Of a DNA stretch of 64,000 nt, positions 59,928 through 64,000 are shown piece by piece (positions within the stretch are counted from its first letter, which is position 1; every line of letters begins with the position of its first letter). Source of the stretch: Augochlora pura. Lineage: Eukaryota > Arthropoda > Insecta > Hymenoptera > Halictidae. A program made the translations under genes and the position numbers. Location: NCBI RefSeq assembly GCF_028453695.1, contig NC_135781.1, forward strand, positions 15,747,640-15,811,639, read 5' to 3'. The notes under the pieces are model-generated. The model did no database searches, was not told where the DNA came from, and worked only from the letters and a program-made list of their open reading frames with translations.

Positions 59928-60417
59928 ATTAGTCCGTAGATCTACATGCTCGACATATCATACGACGTATCAGAAAAGCTCGGTACATCGTTTTGTCATA
60001 ATCCCGAATACTAAGCGAAACAAATGTTCCTCGTTCTCAATTTAGTTTTCAATTTTTATACGGACCGCCGAGTTTTTGTTTCCGAAAATTATTTTCTGGG
60101 ACACATCTCGGGACAAAGCAAGTTCTTTCTTCTGAGGCACCTAGCGCTTAGGGTCTCGGAGTTACGAGCAAAGTTTACACTTAAGCTACAACTGTTGGTG
60201 CCAAAGATTTGAGAAACTCAATTTTTATTCCAACTAGACCGTGTACGTACGACCTCGTTCAAAGCTTTGAATCCGCCTAGCTTCGCATCCTATGCATGGG
60301 TTAGGAGTAACGTGAAAATTAGAATAGAAGTCGAAACTCGATACTTTTCAATCTGTTTTTACTACCTATTGCATAAATCTCGACGATATGTATCTGTTTT
60401 CTATGTCCTGTTTCTAA
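59928..60417. other. Gene-free stretch
   Basis: Short frames only. A 62-codon plus-strand frame at 60024-60212 has no recognisable features. Confidence 0.45.
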
Positions 60418-60603
60418 TTACAGAGATCTTGAATGCGTGCGTATTAAATTGATTTCTCCGGAAACCCAGACGAAATTATGAAATGGTACTAGATACTTGG
60501 AGATTGTATCGGGCATTTTAAACTTTTTATACAACGTGGAAGAATTAATATTATTTTCAGTGGAAATATCGTAGATTGTTTCTTGCAGAGTTTTAACTGC
60601 CAC
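60418..60603 (-). pseudogene. Possible helix-turn-helix fragment (psq/pogo-like)
   Basis: The minus-strand frame reads KTLQETIYDISTENNINSST then LYKKFK. The pattern I-x(2)-IS-x(2)-NNIN-x-STLYKKFK resembles the recognition helices of Pipsqueak-type or pogo-transposase helix-turn-helix domains (S-I-x-x-A-A-x-x-Y-x-I-x-x-STL). The rest of the frame has no domain, the frame begins at GTG rather than ATG, and no DDE transposase region is seen. It is most likely a decayed transposon fragment, and the resemblance may be chance. Confidence 0.25.
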
Positions 60604-61440
60604 GTGAACTGTAACGTTTGAATTTATAGAACGTTATACGTCTCGTAAAATAATACTACAATCACGCAATCATTCGTCGTTTGCACGGAGACTGTCCGTA
60701 TGCGCGGGCCCGTTCCATGAATAAATAATAACCGTAATAGCAGAAAGTATAACCTCCGTTAATATAAAGTTACCGCTCCCATTATGACGTAACGAGGATA
60801 GCGACGAAATTTATGAGCCAGCAACCATCGAATCTTTCCCTCTTTGCGATCACAAAAGAAAACGGCTATTGTGCGCCGTCAGTGATCCACGAAGGTCGAT
60901 CTAGCACAGAAATCGGCCGATCCTATCATCCTTGTCCGCTAACAAAGACCCAAAAGCAACAGACACGCGCCGTTCGAACGTGAAAGTCCCCCAGCGTTCC
61001 TCCAAACACGTGTTCCAAATATCCCGCTCCGAGTTTGTCGAAAGAGAATCACGGGAAATCAATAGTTCCATCCGCGGCGCGCCTCGCGTCGCCAAACTCT
61101 GTCAAAACTCTTCCGGGCTCCGCGAATCCGCTCGCGCTAACTTTTACTCGCTTCTGCTCGAAGGAGCAGATTTCATTGTTTCCGTATACAGTCGATCGAA
61201 CACAGTCGAGGAATCTGGGAAAACATGGTGTTCGCCGACGATATCTCGCGCGGTGACTTTCGACGAGCTATCGCGATAACGATCATTAGGCGCGACAGCG
61301 GAGGTCACGCACCGACGTCATGCATGACGATTCCTTCGATAATTATTACAGTAATTATGCAGATACTTTTACATTCTGGGTGTATTTGAAATGGCATTAT
61401 ATTGAAATATTGTTTCAAACAAGCCGTTGTTTTATTTCAC
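60604..61440. other. Gene-free stretch with GC island
   Basis: Positions 60780-61330 are CpG-richer. A 115-codon plus-strand frame (60932-61279) overlaps an open minus-strand frame. Neither has a domain or splice context. Confidence 0.4.
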
Positions 61441-61635
61441 AATTATTTTCATGCCTATGGAGTGACGTTATTTGAAATATTATTTTAACTAACATTTAAT
61501 ATGTTTCGTGATTATTATAAATAATTAAGACTTCGTAATTATTTCCATGCCTGTGATTACTTTTAGAATAACGTGATGTGGAATAGTATTATAAATAACA
61601 TTTTATTTTGTTTGACGATCATTAGGAATAATTAT
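61441..61635. repeat. Diverged tandem repeat, about 96-bp unit
   Basis: AATTATTT(T/C)CATGCCT(A/G)TG starts at 61441 and again at 61537. Later parts of the units share TATTATAAATAA and a (G/A)AATAATTA end. Divergence is considerable. Confidence 0.5.
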
Positions 61636-62167
61636 TTAAGATAATTGTGAAACAGTTGTTCCAAATTATATGGTGATCTAATTATTAGATGTAATTGTGA
61701 GTCTGCTTTATTTTCACATTCTCACTGATACTTCTACAGGATAAAATGACTGACCTACCTTATAATGATCTGAATTATATGATTATTCGAGATAAAATTA
61801 TTTGTAATTAAATTACTTAATTACATAATTAATATAATTAATTATTTTTAAGACACAATTACTTGTGTAGTCTTCGAGATACAATATCTCTTAAAGACAA
61901 ACTTTTTGAGAATAGATTTACGTTTAAAACAAATTGCTGTAATGATTTCTGTAAATAATAATTTCTGTAAATCGATCCATAAGTTTCTTAAAGTAAAACC
62001 TTTTAATAAAGTAATTCGTCATTTAAAATTGCTATTATTTCGAATGGATCGATGTTATTTTATTTACGTTGCAAATAACGATCAAAATGAATTATTTTAA
62101 ATAGCTATTGCTTATTCTTATTTCTAATAACATTTGCTCGGGTCGTTATACAATGATTTATCCGAAA

Positions 62168-62250
62168 TTGATACACTGTATCCGAATTTATTGATACATT
62201 GTAACCGAATATATTGATGCATTGATACATTGTATACATGTATCAACATA
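62168..62250. repeat. Short tandem repeat, 23-bp unit
   Basis: Units starting TTGATACA(C/T)TGTA occur at 62168 and 62191. A broken unit follows at 62214, and another at 62222 ends in the palindromic TGTATACATGTATCA. Confidence 0.7.
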
Positions 62251-64000
62251 TCCAGCCCTAGCGCGGTTCATTAATGTTAAATTTAAAACAAGTCGAACAA
62301 AACTCAAGTTTTCGAACTGTAATTTTTACTACTCTTGTGTATAGATTTTGCAATCCAACAACATTTTATAAGAAAATTGTTTGGTTACTTAAAAATGGAA
62401 GAGTTAATTTTTACATAATTCTCTTCCAACGCAATTAGCGAGAGTCATCGAGAAAATGAAACGAGAGATTGTATTTTAATAACAGCTCTGAATCATTGAG
62501 ATCGAAGATTGCGTTGCACAGCGTTCGTAAAATCTCAAGTATTTGCTACCGAATGGCCGGCAGGCTGTTCCAGGAGACGGCAGACCGAGGCGCGAGTGGG
62601 ACTTTTTGGTGCGTGACATCAACAAATCTATTAGTCACGGGACTGACGACGATGCACTCGGAATGCTGAACCGTGCGCAGTAATTACAACAGATCCGCAG
62701 AAGCGGCCGACGTCTTCGCGTAAAGGTAAACAATACTGAGCAGGATAACGTTACTTCTCGCGGGAATCTTTCATTACGTTTAACGAGAAAAATCCAGCGA
62801 GCCGAGCTTGACCCGTTACCGTCCGGATGCAACCGCGTTAAAAACGAAACAAATAACGCGGCCGGCGGAAACATACTGTTCCCTCGGGATCAGGCCGCGC
62901 ACCGAATGAATACGAATTCATTCCGCGGAACCTTTGATCATGAAAGAAAAACATTTTAATTCAGGATTTCTCGATTCCGTAGCCTGACGTCGCATTGTTT
63001 CTATTATGCCCTTTTTAGGGTGTGAATTGAACAAACGCTGTTTTGTTTACTTTGCAGCTAGGCTTCATTAGGAACAACAGTTCACTGCCATTGTACGCGA
63101 TACTTTTCACCTGAGATTAAATAGAGAAGAACTGGAAGGAATCGAATTTTTTGCTCCCATGTGGAACAATTTTCCACGTTTTTTATGTTATTTAACTGAT
63201 AAACTTATTATTTTGTAAGTCTTGTTTGTTTAATCTTGTTCGTATAACAGCCACATTCGCATGTTCATTAATAAACTGTTTATATTTGTTTATTTGACAG
63301 AATTGAAATAATTAATTTTGTAGTCACTTTTATAACGCATTCTATAGTAATTGAAAAATTATTTAGTTACAACGATGGCGTTGTTACAAATTTACAATTA
63401 AGTAAAATTGTGTTCTCGAAAATTGTGCCATTTTTGCATGGAAGTAACAGAGCTACTTAATACTGAAAACAAGTAGGACGAGTAATTTCATTTAACCAAT
63501 AAATTCGTTGAATTAGCGATAATCACGTTAAGTTTGATGTTTTTTGATCGCACATCTATGTTCACTGGTCGGACGTGGAACTCGTTATCAAACTCATATT
63601 ATCTGTTGTTGGAAGCCAGGGTTACGCTATAATGCCATTCCATTATCGTGGACATTATTACAACAGCATAATGAGAATATAATCTTCGCTAATGCATGGA
63701 AATGAAAAATTGTCGCGGAATTTGCACTCACATTTGTTATTCACTCGTGCAAAAATCAGTCGACGAGCGCATTGGAAGTTTACACGTCTCATCAGACAAT
63801 GGATCGTACTGACGCACGCACGGGTCATCAAATATACATACCTGCCCAATCCTGTCTATGTAAGAAATGTTGAAAATATTTCAGACAAGATCACGCGGTA
63901 TGCATTATTGCGAAGCATATCTTGAGAGATTCGTGGAAAATCATTAAACAGATAAGTTTCCGATAATAAGGGAATTTAAAATTAGATACGATAAGATTTA
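62251..64000. other. Gene-free stretch to right edge
   Basis: Positions 62500-62940 are GC-richer with short frames on both strands. The remainder is AT-rich. I see no exon, element or RNA gene that I can support. Confidence 0.45.

Noticed and set aside
1..64000. CRISPR arrays, rRNA, viral or bacterial genes
   Set aside because: No regularly spaced direct repeats with unique spacers, no conserved rRNA strings and no long viral-type frames were seen. The composition and repeats are those of an insect chromosome.

Overview
This window looks like eukaryotic chromosomal DNA from an arthropod, most likely a hymenopteran insect such as a bee, wasp or ant. The background is AT-rich with scattered CpG-rich islands, and CpG is not depleted. 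Genes are very sparse, candidate exons carry GT..AG signals, and short inverted-repeat transposons are dense. This assignment is inference from composition and repeat style. I saw nothing bacterial, viral or organellar, no rRNA or convincing tRNA, and no CRISPR array. Most open frames here are 60-160 codons. They fall in GC islands on both strands at once and often lack an ATG, so I treat nearly all as chance.

The best-supported gene is on the minus strand at 11.67-13.56 kb. A 308-nt first coding exon (ATG at 13561) and a 266-nt second exon join in phase and encode about 191 residues of a Ser/Pro/Arg/Asp-rich, probably disordered N-terminal region. The transcript leaves the second exon through a strong donor at 11667/11666, and I could not find its next exon between there and position 1. 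CpG-rich DNA at 13.56-14.4 kb is the natural promoter or 5' leader. A larger CpG island at 21.1-23.8 kb could be another promoter.

Far upstream on the same strand, at 57.2 kb, a strong polypyrimidine tract runs into CAG|GTGAGT. This is the layout of a recursive-splicing ratchet point. It could instead be the acceptor of a 42-nt, frame-preserving microexon that also has a donor. A weaker AG|GTATGT site lies at 47.42 kb. One model is a very long minus-strand gene with an internal promoter near 14 kb and distal exons beyond 64 kb. The link between these sites is inference.

The rest is intron or intergenic DNA. About seventeen short elements are bounded by TTAA and have inverted ends starting CCC or CAC, the format of non-autonomous piggyBac-like MITEs. 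They fall into several subfamilies, some with two or three copies here. There are also two internally deleted mariner-like elements (40.9 and 59.7 kb). A 716-bp element at 45.1 kb has about 70-bp terminal repeats and contains a perfect match to the histone mRNA 3' stem-loop consensus. Several short tandem arrays and two possible fragments of repeat-associated protein genes (50.2 and 60.5 kb) complete the inventory.
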